Source: Formosa sediminum
Lineage (GTDB): Bacteria; Bacteroidota; Bacteroidia; Flavobacteriales; Flavobacteriaceae
Direction: 5' to 3'
NCBI RefSeq assembly: GCF_007197735.1
Contig: NZ_CP041637.1
Span: 1,798,001 to 1,862,000, forward strand
Length of the DNA stretch: 64,000 nt
Positions 24,710-33,417 of the stretch are shown piece by piece (positions within the stretch are counted from its first letter, which is position 1; each line of letters begins with the position of its first letter). A program made the translations under genes and the position numbers. A model generated the notes under the pieces. The model was not told where the DNA came from and made no database searches. It worked only from the letters and a program-made list of their open reading frames with translations.

Positions 24710-25639
24710 ATGCAAAATATATTAGAAGCGCATACTATTTCTAAAAAATTTGGAAATTTTACAGCGCTTAATCAAGTTTCTATAGAAGTTCCAAAAGGTA
24801 GTATTTTTGGTTTGTTAGGGCCAAATGGCGCAGGAAAAACCACATTAATCCGTATTATTAACCAAATTACTATGCCGGATTCGGGGCATGTAATTTTAGA
24901 TGGAGAGCCTCTAAAAAACCATCATATAAAAGATATTGGGTACTTGCCAGAAGAGCGTGGTTTGTATAAATCTATGAAGGTAGGCGAGCAAGCTTTATAT
25001 TTAGCACAGTTAAAAGGGTTAAGTAAAACAGAGGCTAAAAAAAGACTTCATTATTGGTTTGATCGTTTAGAGATTGGTCATTGGTGGAATAAGAAAATAC
25101 AAGAACTTTCAAAGGGAATGGCACAAAAAATTCAGTTTGTTGTAACGGTATTACACGAACCAAAACTGCTTATTTTTGACGAACCCTTTTCAGGTTTCGA
25201 CCCAATTAATGCCAATTTAATTAAAGACGAAATTTTACGTTTAAGAGATAATGGCGCTACTGTAATTTTTTCTACACACCGTATGGAATCTGTAGAGGAA
25301 TTATGCGATCACATTGCTCTAATTAATAAATCTAATAAAATATTAGATGGTAAACTTACAGACGTTAAACGTAAGTTTAAAACACATGCTTACGAAGTTG
25401 GTGTAAAAACAGATCATATTTCGGCTTTACGAGCAGAAATTGCTCAGAAGTTTGAAGTATCTCCAGCACACTTTAAAACTATAGACGAACAATTAAAACT
25501 AAATGTGAAATTAGGAGTTAACGAAAAGGCAAACGATCTTTTACATTATTTAACAACTAAGGGGGAAGTTTCTCACTTTGTAGAACTCTTACCAAGTACT
25601 AACGATATCTTTATTAAAGCCATTCAGAACAATAGTTAA
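24710..25639 (+). CDS. ABC transporter ATP-binding protein, NatA type
   Basis: 309 residues. Walker A GPNGAGKTT near residue 39, signature loop ELSKGMAQKIQF near residue 135 (KGMAQK in place of SGGQ, common in the DRA/NatA subfamily), Walker B LLIFDEPFSG near 155, and switch histidine in STHRMESVEE near 192. A DUF4162-like C-terminal domain follows. It pairs with the permease that starts 2 bases later. NatAB-type systems export sodium or small compounds; the substrate here is unknown. Confidence 0.92.
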   Translation: MQNILEAHTISKKFGNFTALNQVSIEVPKGSIFGLLGPNGAGKTTLIRIINQITMPDSGHVILDGEPLKNHHIKDIGYLPEERGLYKSMKVGEQALYLAQLKGLSKTEAKKRLHYWFDRLEIGHWWNKKIQELSKGMAQKIQFVVTVLHEPKLLIFDEPFSGFDPINANLIKDEILRLRDNGATVIFSTHRMESVEELCDHIALINKSNKILDGKLTDVKRKFKTHAYEVGVKTDHISALRAEIAQKFEVSPAHFKTIDEQLKLNVKLGVNEKANDLLHYLTTKGEVSHFVELLPSTNDIFIKAIQNNS

Positions 25640-25641
25640 GC

Positions 25642-26949
25642 ATGAATCATTTATCACTTATTATAAAAAGAGAGTATTTTACGAAAGTAAAAAATAAAGC
25701 CTTTATTGTAATGACTATTATTAGTCCTATCGTGCTTATTGCTCTTATTGCAACAGTGGCATATTTATCGCAAATAAGTAACAACAAGGTTAGGACTATA
25801 GCAATATTAGATGAATCCGGTTTAATAAAAAATACGTTTGTAGATACAGAGACAATAAAATATAAGTATTTAGAACATACAGATCTAGAAGCCGCTAAAG
25901 TTTTAGTAAAAGCGCAAGAAGATTACGGTTTACTCCATATTGAAAAAAGCCTAGATGTAAATTATTTAGAAAATCATGTGAAGTTTTATTCTGAAGATTC
26001 ACCATCACTATCTGTGGTTACCAGTTTAGAAAACAAAGTTGAAAAATCACTTACCGATATTAAATTACAACAAGTAGGCGTAGATTTAGATAAAATAGAA
26101 TCGGCAAAGATTGATGTAAGTATTGTACAAGAAAATTTTTCTGGCGAAAAAACCTCTAAAATAGAGAGTATTATAAAGCTAGCCTTTGGGGGTGCTGCAG
26201 GGTATTTATTATTTATGTTTATAATAATTTACGGAAACATGATAATGCGCAGTGTTATAGAAGAAAAAACAAGTCGTGTTATAGAGGTTATTATTTCTTC
26301 AGTTAAGCCAATGCAACTAATGTTAGGTAAAATAATAGGGACCTCGTTAGCCGGTATTACTCAAATTAGTATTTGGATTATTTTAGGCGGATTGCTTACG
26401 GCATTAGTTGGTTTTGTTTTTGGGATAGATATGAGTCAAACTCCGCAACAACAAGTAATTCAACAATCTATATTCGATCAACAATTAAATGGACAAATAG
26501 AAACAATCTTAACAGGTTTTTATCATTTACCTCTAACAAATTTAATACTAGCATTTGTACTCTTCTTTATCGCAGGATATTTATTATACAGTTCGCTATA
26601 TGCAGCTATTGGAGCTGCTGTAGATAATGAAACAGATACGCAACAGTTTGTGTTCCCTATATTAATGCCTTTAATATTATCTGTATATATTGGTTTTTTT
26701 ACAGTAATTGAAGATCCTCATGGAACAGTTTCTACTATCTTTTCTTTTATTCCATTAACATCACCAGTTGTAATGCTAATGCGTATTCCTTTTGGCGTTC
26801 CAATTTGGCAACAGCTTTTATCTTTATTACTTTTAATCGGGTCGTTTTTATGTGCCGTTTGGTTTGCTGCAAAAATATACCGTGTAGGTATATTAATGTA
26901 TGGTAAAAAGCCAACATACAAAGAGCTTATTAAGTGGATTAAATATTAA
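25642..26949 (+). CDS. ABC transporter permease, NatB/ABC-2 type
   Basis: 435 residues: first membrane helix at about 20-45, a large extracytoplasmic domain (50-180), then six helices with the conserved YGNMIMRSVIEEKTSRVIEVIISSVKPMQLMLGKIIG motif of NatB-type permeases (about 194-232). The 2-base gap after the ATPase gene and the 3-base gap before the MscS gene show a tight operon. Confidence 0.9.
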   Translation: MNHLSLIIKREYFTKVKNKAFIVMTIISPIVLIALIATVAYLSQISNNKVRTIAILDESGLIKNTFVDTETIKYKYLEHTDLEAAKVLVKAQEDYGLLHIEKSLDVNYLENHVKFYSEDSPSLSVVTSLENKVEKSLTDIKLQQVGVDLDKIESAKIDVSIVQENFSGEKTSKIESIIKLAFGGAAGYLLFMFIIIYGNMIMRSVIEEKTSRVIEVIISSVKPMQLMLGKIIGTSLAGITQISIWIILGGLLTALVGFVFGIDMSQTPQQQVIQQSIFDQQLNGQIETILTGFYHLPLTNLILAFVLFFIAGYLLYSSLYAAIGAAVDNETDTQQFVFPILMPLILSVYIGFFTVIEDPHGTVSTIFSFIPLTSPVVMLMRIPFGVPIWQQLLSLLLLIGSFLCAVWFAAKIYRVGILMYGKKPTYKELIKWIKY

Positions 26950-26952
26950 TAG

Positions 26953-27807
26953 ATGAAGCAAGTTCAAGATTTTTTAAACTTTACGTTCTATTTAGGACAA
27001 GATATTTCTGTATCTGTAAAGGCTATTTTTGTTATAGTTTTAGTTCTTTTTGTAACATCTAGATTGTTAAAATTATTAAGCAAACTAGTAACAAGAAAGC
27101 TTCCTCAGGATGATAAAGTTAAGTTTGAGATGTTGTTTTCTTATGCCAGCTGGGTGGTATATTTAATAATATTATTAATAACATTTCACTCTATAGGTAT
27201 AAATGTTACTGCAGTATTTGCAGCTTCCGCAGCCTTATTAATAGGTGTTGGTTTAGCTCTGCAAACTTTAATTCAGGATATTATTTCTGGTGTTTTTATA
27301 ATTGTAGATCAATCTGTACATGTGGGAGATATTATTGAAGTAGATAATAAAATTGGACGGGTAGAAGAAATAAAATTAAGAACAACACGTGCAGTTACTT
27401 TAAATAATCGTGTAATTATTATTCCAAACCATATATTTTTAACAAGTAGTTTATATAACTGGACACAAAACGGTAAAGAAACTAAAGATAGTGTCACCGT
27501 AGGCGTTGCTTACGGTAGTGATGTGGCTTTGGTAGAAAAATTGCTCTTACAATCTGTAGATAATCATCCAGATATTCTAACATTTCCAGCCCCAAGAGTT
27601 TTGTTTATGGATTTTGGAGATAATGCTCTACTATTTAGAATCGCATTTACGGTACGCGATAGTTTTTTAGGAGAAGGACCTAGAAGTGATGTACGTTTTA
27701 AAATTGAAAAATTATTTAGAGCTCACAATATTTCAATCCCGTTTCCGCAGCGTGATTTACATGTCGTTTCTGCACCAGGATTAGATGTTAATCAGGCAAA
27801 GAAATAG
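26953..27807 (+). CDS. Small-conductance mechanosensitive channel (MscS family)
   Basis: 284 residues. Three membrane helices, the third being the pore-lining segment (AVFAASAALLIGVGLALQTLIQDIISGVFIIV, near 90-120) with the Ala/Gly pattern of MscS TM3. The beta domain follows (GDIIEVDNKIGRVEEIKLRTTRAVTLNNRVIIIPNH) and then the mixed C-terminal domain. It relieves turgor on hypo-osmotic shock. Co-transcribed with the ABC exporter upstream and probably the response regulator 48 bases downstream. Confidence 0.92.
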   Translation: MKQVQDFLNFTFYLGQDISVSVKAIFVIVLVLFVTSRLLKLLSKLVTRKLPQDDKVKFEMLFSYASWVVYLIILLITFHSIGINVTAVFAASAALLIGVGLALQTLIQDIISGVFIIVDQSVHVGDIIEVDNKIGRVEEIKLRTTRAVTLNNRVIIIPNHIFLTSSLYNWTQNGKETKDSVTVGVAYGSDVALVEKLLLQSVDNHPDILTFPAPRVLFMDFGDNALLFRIAFTVRDSFLGEGPRSDVRFKIEKLFRAHNISIPFPQRDLHVVSAPGLDVNQAKK

Positions 27808-27855
27808 AAAAAGATGTATTATATTAACGCCTAAACATTATCTAAAAAATAAGAT

Positions 27856-29019
27856 ATGCCAAAAATTTTAATTATTGAAGATGAAGCAGCCATTCGTAGA
27901 GTTTTGGTTAAAATCTTAGCTGAAGAAAATGATACCTATCATTTAGATGAAGCAGAAGATGGTTTAATTGGAATAGAAAAGATTAAAAAAGACGATTACG
28001 ATTTGGTATTATGTGATATTAAAATGCCAAAAATGGATGGTGTCGAAGTTTTAGAAGCCGTAAAACTTATAAAACCAGAAACACCAATGGTAATGATTTC
28101 TGGGCATGGCGATTTAGATACAGCAGTGCAAACCATGCGTTTAGGAGCTTTCGACTATATCTCTAAACCTCCAGATTTAAATAGATTACTAAACACAGTT
28201 AGAAATGCACTTGATAAAAAAGAATTGGTTGTACAAAACAAAATTCTTAAAACTAAAGTAAGTAAAAATTACCAAATGATTGGTGAGAGCCCAGCCATTG
28301 CCAGCATTAAAGAAATTATTGAAAAGGTTGCGCCTACAGATGCTCGAGTACTAATTACAGGAGCTAATGGTACAGGGAAAGAATTGGTCGCACATTGGTT
28401 ACATCAAAAAAGTGAACGTGCTAAAGGTGCTATGGTTGAAGTAAATTGTGCAGCAATACCAAGTGAGCTTATAGAAAGTGAATTGTTTGGTCATGTTAAA
28501 GGGGCATTTACAAGCGCAAATAAAGATCGAGCAGGTAAATTTGAAGCTGCTAATGGCGGAACCATTTTTTTAGACGAAATCGGAGATATGAGTTTGTCTG
28601 CACAAGCTAAAGTATTACGTGCCCTTCAAGAAAGTCGAGTGCAACGTGTAGGTAGTGATAAAGATATTAAGGTAGATGTGCGAGTAATTGCAGCCACAAA
28701 TAAAGATTTAAAAAAAGAAATAGAAGCTGGTAGGTTTAGAGAAGATTTATATCACCGTCTTGCAGTTATTTTAATACAAGTGCCTGCTTTAAATGATAGA
28801 CGTGATGATATTCCGTTATTAGTTAATTATTTTTCAGATAAAATTGCTAAAGAGCAAGGTAATGTTAAAAAAGAATTTTCAGAAGCTGCACTTCAATTGT
28901 TGAAATCTTATGATTGGTCAGGAAACATTAGAGAACTTAGAAATGTTGTAGAGCGCTTAATTATTTTAAGCGACGCAGTAGTCGAGGAAAATGATGTTAA
29001 ACTATACGCTACTAAATAG
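27856..29019 (+). CDS. NtrC-like response regulator without DNA-binding domain
   Basis: 387 residues: REC domain (phospho-acceptor D54 in LVLCDIKMPKMDG, K104 in YISKPP), then a sigma-54-type AAA+ domain with Walker A GANGTGKE (169-176), the loop GAFTSA (216-221) where sigma-54 activators have GAFTGA, Walker B GGTIFLDEIGD (234-244) and the C-terminal lid WSGNIRELRNVVERLIILSD. It ends at VKLYATK just after the lid; the Fis-type helix-turn-helix that would add about 60 residues is absent, and the following DNA has stops in this frame (TAGTAATAA). It may activate from solution, need a partner, or not act with sigma-54. No sensor kinase adjoins it. Confidence 0.9.
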   Translation: MPKILIIEDEAAIRRVLVKILAEENDTYHLDEAEDGLIGIEKIKKDDYDLVLCDIKMPKMDGVEVLEAVKLIKPETPMVMISGHGDLDTAVQTMRLGAFDYISKPPDLNRLLNTVRNALDKKELVVQNKILKTKVSKNYQMIGESPAIASIKEIIEKVAPTDARVLITGANGTGKELVAHWLHQKSERAKGAMVEVNCAAIPSELIESELFGHVKGAFTSANKDRAGKFEAANGGTIFLDEIGDMSLSAQAKVLRALQESRVQRVGSDKDIKVDVRVIAATNKDLKKEIEAGRFREDLYHRLAVILIQVPALNDRRDDIPLLVNYFSDKIAKEQGNVKKEFSEAALQLLKSYDWSGNIRELRNVVERLIILSDAVVEENDVKLYATK

Positions 29020-29045
29020 TAATAAATAATAATTTTGTAAACTAT

Positions 29046-29084
29046 AAAAAAAGCTCTAAGCCATATTGGCATAGAGTTTTTTTT
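29046..29084 (+). terminator. Intrinsic terminator after the response regulator operon
   Basis: Stem CTCTA-A-GCC / GGC-A-TAGAG with loop ATATT, flanked by an A tract and followed by eight Ts. It closes the ABC-MscS-regulator operon. Confidence 0.85.
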
Positions 29085-29163
29085 ATGCTTAATAATAGAG
29101 TATAAAGAGAACTGCTTTAACTAAAAAGTAAGTTACAGTCCCCAAAAAGTCTAAATTTTTTGT

Positions 29164-29200
29164 CAAAAATGCGATTAATAAAAAGCATTTTTGTTTTTTA
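29164..29200 (+). terminator. Second terminator-like hairpin, ahead of the PPK2 gene
   Basis: Perfect 9-base arms CAAAAATGC / GCATTTTTG (29164-29172, 29185-29193) with a 12-base loop and then TTTTTTA. It lies 34 bases before the PPK2 start and after the operon terminator, so it sits in the PPK2 leader or ends a separate short transcript. Confidence 0.5.
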
Positions 29201-29233
29201 GTAGTACAATAAGCCTAAAACCAATCATACGTT

Positions 29234-30112
29234 ATGAAAGATATTGATATTAAAGACTACAAAATAGACTCTAAAATTGCTATTTCAGATTTAAAAACAA
29301 GGGTTAATTTACATGCTTCAGAAAAAAAAATCGAAAAAGAATTAGAGAAGGTTAGGATAAAATTAGGCGAGCTACAAAACACCATGTATGCGCATGGTAA
29401 ATATGCTGTTTTAGCATGTTTTCAAGGTATGGATACTGCAGGGAAAGATAGTTTAATCCGTGAAGTATTTAAAGATTTTAATGTAAGAGGTGTAAACTGT
29501 CACAGTTTTAAATCTCCTACAGATTTAGAGTTAAAACACGATTATTTATGGCGCCACTATTTACGCTTACCGCCACGTGGTAAATTTGCTATTTTTAATA
29601 GAACACATTACGAGAATGTTTTGGTTACTCGTGTGCACCCAGCTTATATTTTAAATGAAAATATACCAACTATAAAAACAGTCTCAGATGTCAATGATGC
29701 ATTCTGGAATAAGCGTTTTGAAGAGATTGTTAATTTTGAAAATCATATTACAACTAACGGAACTATAATATTTAAATTTTTCTTAAATCTATCTAAAGAT
29801 GAGCAACGCGATAGATTAATCCGTAGGTTAGACAAAAAAAATAAAAACTGGAAATTTTCTCCAGACGATCTTAAAGAACGTGAATTGTGGGACGTTTACC
29901 AAAATTGTTACGAAGATGCTATAAATAGAACCGCTACCTCTAATGCGCCTTGGTATAATATTCCTGCAGACGATAAGCCTACCGCTCGACTAATTGTAGC
30001 AACAATTCTTTATAATACTCTTAAAACGTATACAGACATGAAGGAACCTGAGTTAGACCAAGAAACATACTCGAATATAAAAACGTATAAGTCACAACTA
30101 GAAAATGAATAA
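29234..30112 (+). CDS. ppk2: Polyphosphate kinase 2 family protein
   Basis: 292 residues of a single PPK2 domain. Walker A QGMDTAGKDS (64-73, K71), the lid arginine motif LWRHYLRLPPRG and FNRTHYENVLVTRVHP (Walker B-like) near 117-140, and the lid region KFSPDDLKERELWDVYQNCYEDAI near 205. The long N-terminal segment resembles the class III group, which uses polyphosphate to phosphorylate AMP and ADP, but the exact class needs alignment. Monocistronic. The following M28 peptidase starts 46 bases on. Confidence 0.9.
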   Translation: MKDIDIKDYKIDSKIAISDLKTRVNLHASEKKIEKELEKVRIKLGELQNTMYAHGKYAVLACFQGMDTAGKDSLIREVFKDFNVRGVNCHSFKSPTDLELKHDYLWRHYLRLPPRGKFAIFNRTHYENVLVTRVHPAYILNENIPTIKTVSDVNDAFWNKRFEEIVNFENHITTNGTIIFKFFLNLSKDEQRDRLIRRLDKKNKNWKFSPDDLKERELWDVYQNCYEDAINRTATSNAPWYNIPADDKPTARLIVATILYNTLKTYTDMKEPELDQETYSNIKTYKSQLENE

Positions 30113-30158
30113 AATCAAACATTTTCTATATTAATAATTACAATACCCCTAAAAAAAC

Positions 30159-31529
30159 ATGAAAAAAATATTTGTCTTACTTGCTTTAAGTATAAGTTAT
30201 TATGCCATTGGACAAACTGATGAAGAAGTATTAAAAGAAATATATAAGTCGGCTTTAGTCGAAGGTGAAAGTTATAATTGGTTAGAAACTTTGTCGCAAG
30301 ATATAGGCGGTCGCTTATCGGGATCTTTAAATGCAGAACGCGCGGTGGACTGGGGTAAGGAAGAGTTAGACCAATTGGGTTTAGATAAAGTCTGGTTACA
30401 ACCCGTAATGGTACCAAAATGGGTACGTGGCGCTAAAGAATTTGCATATATAAAAACAGGAAATGGAGAAACTACTAATGTTAATATTTGTGCGTTAGGA
30501 GGATCGGTGTCTACTAACCCTTTAGGATTAACTGCTTCTGTAGTTGAAGTTAAAAACTTTGAAGAATTGGCAGCATTAGGTGAAGCAGGTGTTAAAGGAA
30601 AAATAGTGTTTTATAACAGACCAATGCAAGCCGATTTAATTAGTACGTTCGAGGCTTATGGCGGTTGCGTAGATCAACGTTATATGGGGGCTGTGCAAGC
30701 TGCAAAATATGGTGCCGCAGGAGTTATTGTTAGATCCATGAATTTAAGAGTAGACGATTTTCCGCATGCAGGAAGTATGACTTATGGCGATTTACCTGCA
30801 GAGAAACGTATCCCATCTGCAGCTATAAGCACTAGAGATGCTAACTTATTAAGTAGCATGTTAAAATTAGATAGTTCACTTCAATTTTATTTTAAACAAA
30901 ACTGTAAACAACTAGCAGATGTAAAATCTTATAATGTGATTGGAGAGATCACAGGATCTCAATATCCAGATGAATATATTATCGTTGGGGGACATTTAGA
31001 TTCTTGGGATTTAGGAGATGGGTCTCACGATGACGGGGCAGGAATTGTACAGTCTATGGAAGTGTTACGCTTATTTAAAACTTTAAATATTAAACCTAAA
31101 CACAGTCTTCGTGTGGTTATGTTTATGAATGAAGAAAATGGTTTAAGAGGAGCTACAGAATATGCAAAAGTAGCAAATCAAAAAGGCGAAAAACATGTAG
31201 TGTCCCTTGAAAGTGATGCTGGTGGGTTTACACCAAGAGGTTTTAGTTTTGATTGTACCGATGATACATTTAAGAAGGTTTTAAATTGGAAACCGTTATT
31301 TAAGCCGTATTTAATCCATTATTTCGAACAAGGCGGAGCCGGAGCAGATGTAGGTCCGTTAAAAACAGATAATAATGTAACGGTAGGATTACGACCAGAT
31401 TCTCAACGTTATTTTGACCATCATCACGCAGCTAACGATACCTTTGATGCAGTTAATAAAAGGGAATTAGAATTAGGTGCGGCAACCATGGCATCATTAG
31501 TGTATTTGTTTGATAACCATGGTATTTAA
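30159..31529 (+). CDS. Secreted M28 family metallopeptidase (carboxypeptidase Q-like)
   Basis: 456 residues with a Sec signal peptide cleaved after AIGQ (residue 19). A PA domain insert lies at about 115-215. Zinc ligands of the M28 clan are visible: GGHLDSWDLGDGSHDDGAG (His, Asp) near 275, MNEENGLRG (catalytic Glu pair) near 325, ESDAGG near 350 and HHHAANDTFD near 429. It should cleave peptides or dipeptides in the periplasm or outside. The DinB-like secreted protein begins 17 bases downstream and is probably co-expressed. Confidence 0.92.
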   Translation: MKKIFVLLALSISYYAIGQTDEEVLKEIYKSALVEGESYNWLETLSQDIGGRLSGSLNAERAVDWGKEELDQLGLDKVWLQPVMVPKWVRGAKEFAYIKTGNGETTNVNICALGGSVSTNPLGLTASVVEVKNFEELAALGEAGVKGKIVFYNRPMQADLISTFEAYGGCVDQRYMGAVQAAKYGAAGVIVRSMNLRVDDFPHAGSMTYGDLPAEKRIPSAAISTRDANLLSSMLKLDSSLQFYFKQNCKQLADVKSYNVIGEITGSQYPDEYIIVGGHLDSWDLGDGSHDDGAGIVQSMEVLRLFKTLNIKPKHSLRVVMFMNEENGLRGATEYAKVANQKGEKHVVSLESDAGGFTPRGFSFDCTDDTFKKVLNWKPLFKPYLIHYFEQGGAGADVGPLKTDNNVTVGLRPDSQRYFDHHHAANDTFDAVNKRELELGAATMASLVYLFDNHGI

Positions 31530-31546
31530 TAAAACACTTTAGGTTA

Positions 31547-32131
31547 ATGAAAATTATTTTATATTTATTTGTAATCACTTTTAACATGTCTATAATGGCT
31601 CAAAATACAAGTACATTGCCATACTATGAAATTCCTGAATACCCAGAAACCTATACACCCGGAACTGTAATTTCTCGTATGATTGATGGTTTAGGGTTTC
31701 GGTTTTATTGGGCAACCGAAACGTTAACTCCAAACGATTTAGATTTTAAATTAAAACCTGATGGTCGTCCTATTAGAGATATAATGTTGCATTTGTATAG
31801 TATGTCTTGTATTATAAGGGACGCTGCTTTAAAAGTTCCACATATAAGAGAAACATTAAAAAAGCCATTATCATATACAGAGTTAAGAACGCTTACCTTA
31901 AATAATTATAAAGCAGCTTCAGATATATTTAAAACGGCTGAAAATTTAGAAGGATTTAATATCATTTTTAAAGGTGAACCTGAAGATCGAGTAGTGCCTT
32001 TTTGGAATGCTATTAACGGACCTATAGAAGATTCTGTTTGGCATTGCGGGCAAATAGCCACTTCTAGACGTGCATCTGGAAATCCCATAAATCCAAAAAT
32101 TAATCACTTTACCGGAACTGTTAAACCCTAG
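31547..32131 (+). CDS. Secreted DinB-like four-helix protein
   Basis: 194 residues with an N-terminal signal (MKIILYLFVITFNMSIMAQ). The body has the DinB/YfiT helical pattern with histidines in the expected positions for the metal triad (IRDIMLHLYSM near 83; SVWHCGQIATSRR near 165). DinB-like proteins are mostly cytosolic and often thiol-dependent transferases; a secreted member next to a peptidase is less usual. Function unknown. A strong terminator closes the pair. Confidence 0.72.
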   Translation: MKIILYLFVITFNMSIMAQNTSTLPYYEIPEYPETYTPGTVISRMIDGLGFRFYWATETLTPNDLDFKLKPDGRPIRDIMLHLYSMSCIIRDAALKVPHIRETLKKPLSYTELRTLTLNNYKAASDIFKTAENLEGFNIIFKGEPEDRVVPFWNAINGPIEDSVWHCGQIATSRRASGNPINPKINHFTGTVKP

Positions 32132-32148
32132 AAAAGTGAAGATATAAT

Positions 32149-32185
32149 AAAAAAGCGTGCTTAATTTTTTAAGCGCGCTTTTTTT
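32149..32185 (+). terminator. Intrinsic terminator after M28/DinB-like operon
   Basis: Stem AAAAAGCGTGCTTAA / TTAAGCGCGCTTTTT (one G-U pair) with a four-T loop and a run of Ts. Confidence 0.88.
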
Positions 32186-32419
32186 ATACTCAAGCGGTGT
32201 GGATTTTAGTAAATACATTCAGTGCTAGTTTTTGGTTATTATTTTAAACTATAAAAAGATTAAAAGTTGGTATAGTTACGGCCTCTTTTTTCTGTTTTTT
32301 ACATGTTTTATTCTCGTTCAAATTATGTATACTATTCTTATTTAAAATGAAATACTATAATAAAACATTAAATAAACATTATAAAATTCATTAATTTTAC
32401 AACTCATTTAATAACAAAT

Positions 32420-33409
32420 ATGGATTCTGTAAAAGAAAGTATAAAAGAGTTGGGATATATTCCAATGTTGGAAACCTCACAGGAGATTGATTATGTCGCA
32501 GAGATTAAGAGACTTAAAGAAGAGAAGAATGCTGTTATTTTGGCACATTATTATCAAGAACCAGCTATTCAAGATTTAGCAGATTATGTAGGAGATAGTT
32601 TAGGGTTGTCTTATAAAGCAGCAGAAACCGATGCCGATTTAATAGTGTTTGCTGGGGTACATTTTATGGCCGAAACTGCTAAGATTTTAAATCCGACTAA
32701 AAAAGTAATTTTACCAGATTTAAATGCAGGTTGCTCTTTAGCAGATTCTTGTTCTGCAGAAGATTTAGCAACGTTTAAGAAAAAGTATCCTGGGCATATT
32801 GTTATTACATATGTAAACACTTCTGCAGAAGTAAAAGCAATTAGCGATATATGTTGTACATCTTCCAATGCAAAAAAAATTGTAGATTCAGTACCATTAG
32901 ATCAACCTATAATTTTTGCTCCAGATAAAAACTTAGGTGCTTGGGTACAAAAAGAAACAGGCAGAGATATGGTTTTATGGGATGGAGCTTGTATTGTACA
33001 TGAAGCTTTTTCAATGGATAAATTATTGGCTGTACATAAAGAAAATCCAAAAGCAAGAATTATTGCACACCCAGAATCGGAGGCTCATTTATTAAAAATA
33101 GCTGAATATGTGGGCTCTACAGCAGGCCTTATTAATTATGTAAAAACGAATCCAGCAAACGAGTTTATTGTAGCTACCGAAGCAGGTATTTTACATGAAA
33201 TGCAAAAAGAAGTACCTAATAAAACATTAATTCCAGCACCAGCAAAAGAAAATAATACTTGTGCTTGTAGTGAATGTGCTTATATGAAAATGAATACACT
33301 TCAAAAATTATACACGTGTATGAAATATGAGTTGCCAGAAGTTCACGTAGATAAGGCGATTCAAGAAAAAGCATTACTACCTATTCAACGTATGTTAGAA
33401 ATCTCTTAA
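32420..33409 (+). CDS. nadA: Quinolinate synthase A
   Basis: 329 residues. It condenses iminoaspartate with dihydroxyacetone phosphate to quinolinate, using a 4Fe-4S cluster. Three conserved cysteine regions are present: [11 protein letters not shown] near 108, [11 protein letters not shown] near 145 and the C-terminal [12 protein letters not shown] near 285. [23 protein letters not shown] is the N-terminal substrate segment. nadB follows after 8 bases; the two carry out the first two steps of de novo NAD synthesis from aspartate. nadC is not in the window. Confidence 0.96.
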   Translation: MDSVKESIKELGYIPMLETSQEIDYVAEIKRLKEEKNAVILAHYYQEPAIQDLADYVGDSLGLSYKAAETDADLIVFAGVHFMAETAKILNPTKKVILPDLNAGCSLADSCSAEDLATFKKKYPGHIVITYVNTSAEVKAISDICCTSSNAKKIVDSVPLDQPIIFAPDKNLGAWVQKETGRDMVLWDGACIVHEAFSMDKLLAVHKENPKARIIAHPESEAHLLKIAEYVGSTAGLINYVKTNPANEFIVATEAGILHEMQKEVPNKTLIPAPAKENNTCACSECAYMKMNTLQKLYTCMKYELPEVHVDKAIQEKALLPIQRMLEIS

Positions 33410-33417
33410 AATCAAGA

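Noticed and set aside
29020-29045. Frameshift that would restore an HTH to the sigma-54-type regulator
   Set aside because: The sequence after the stop (TAGTAATAA) runs at once into AT-rich sequence and a terminator; no HTH-like residues appear in any frame.
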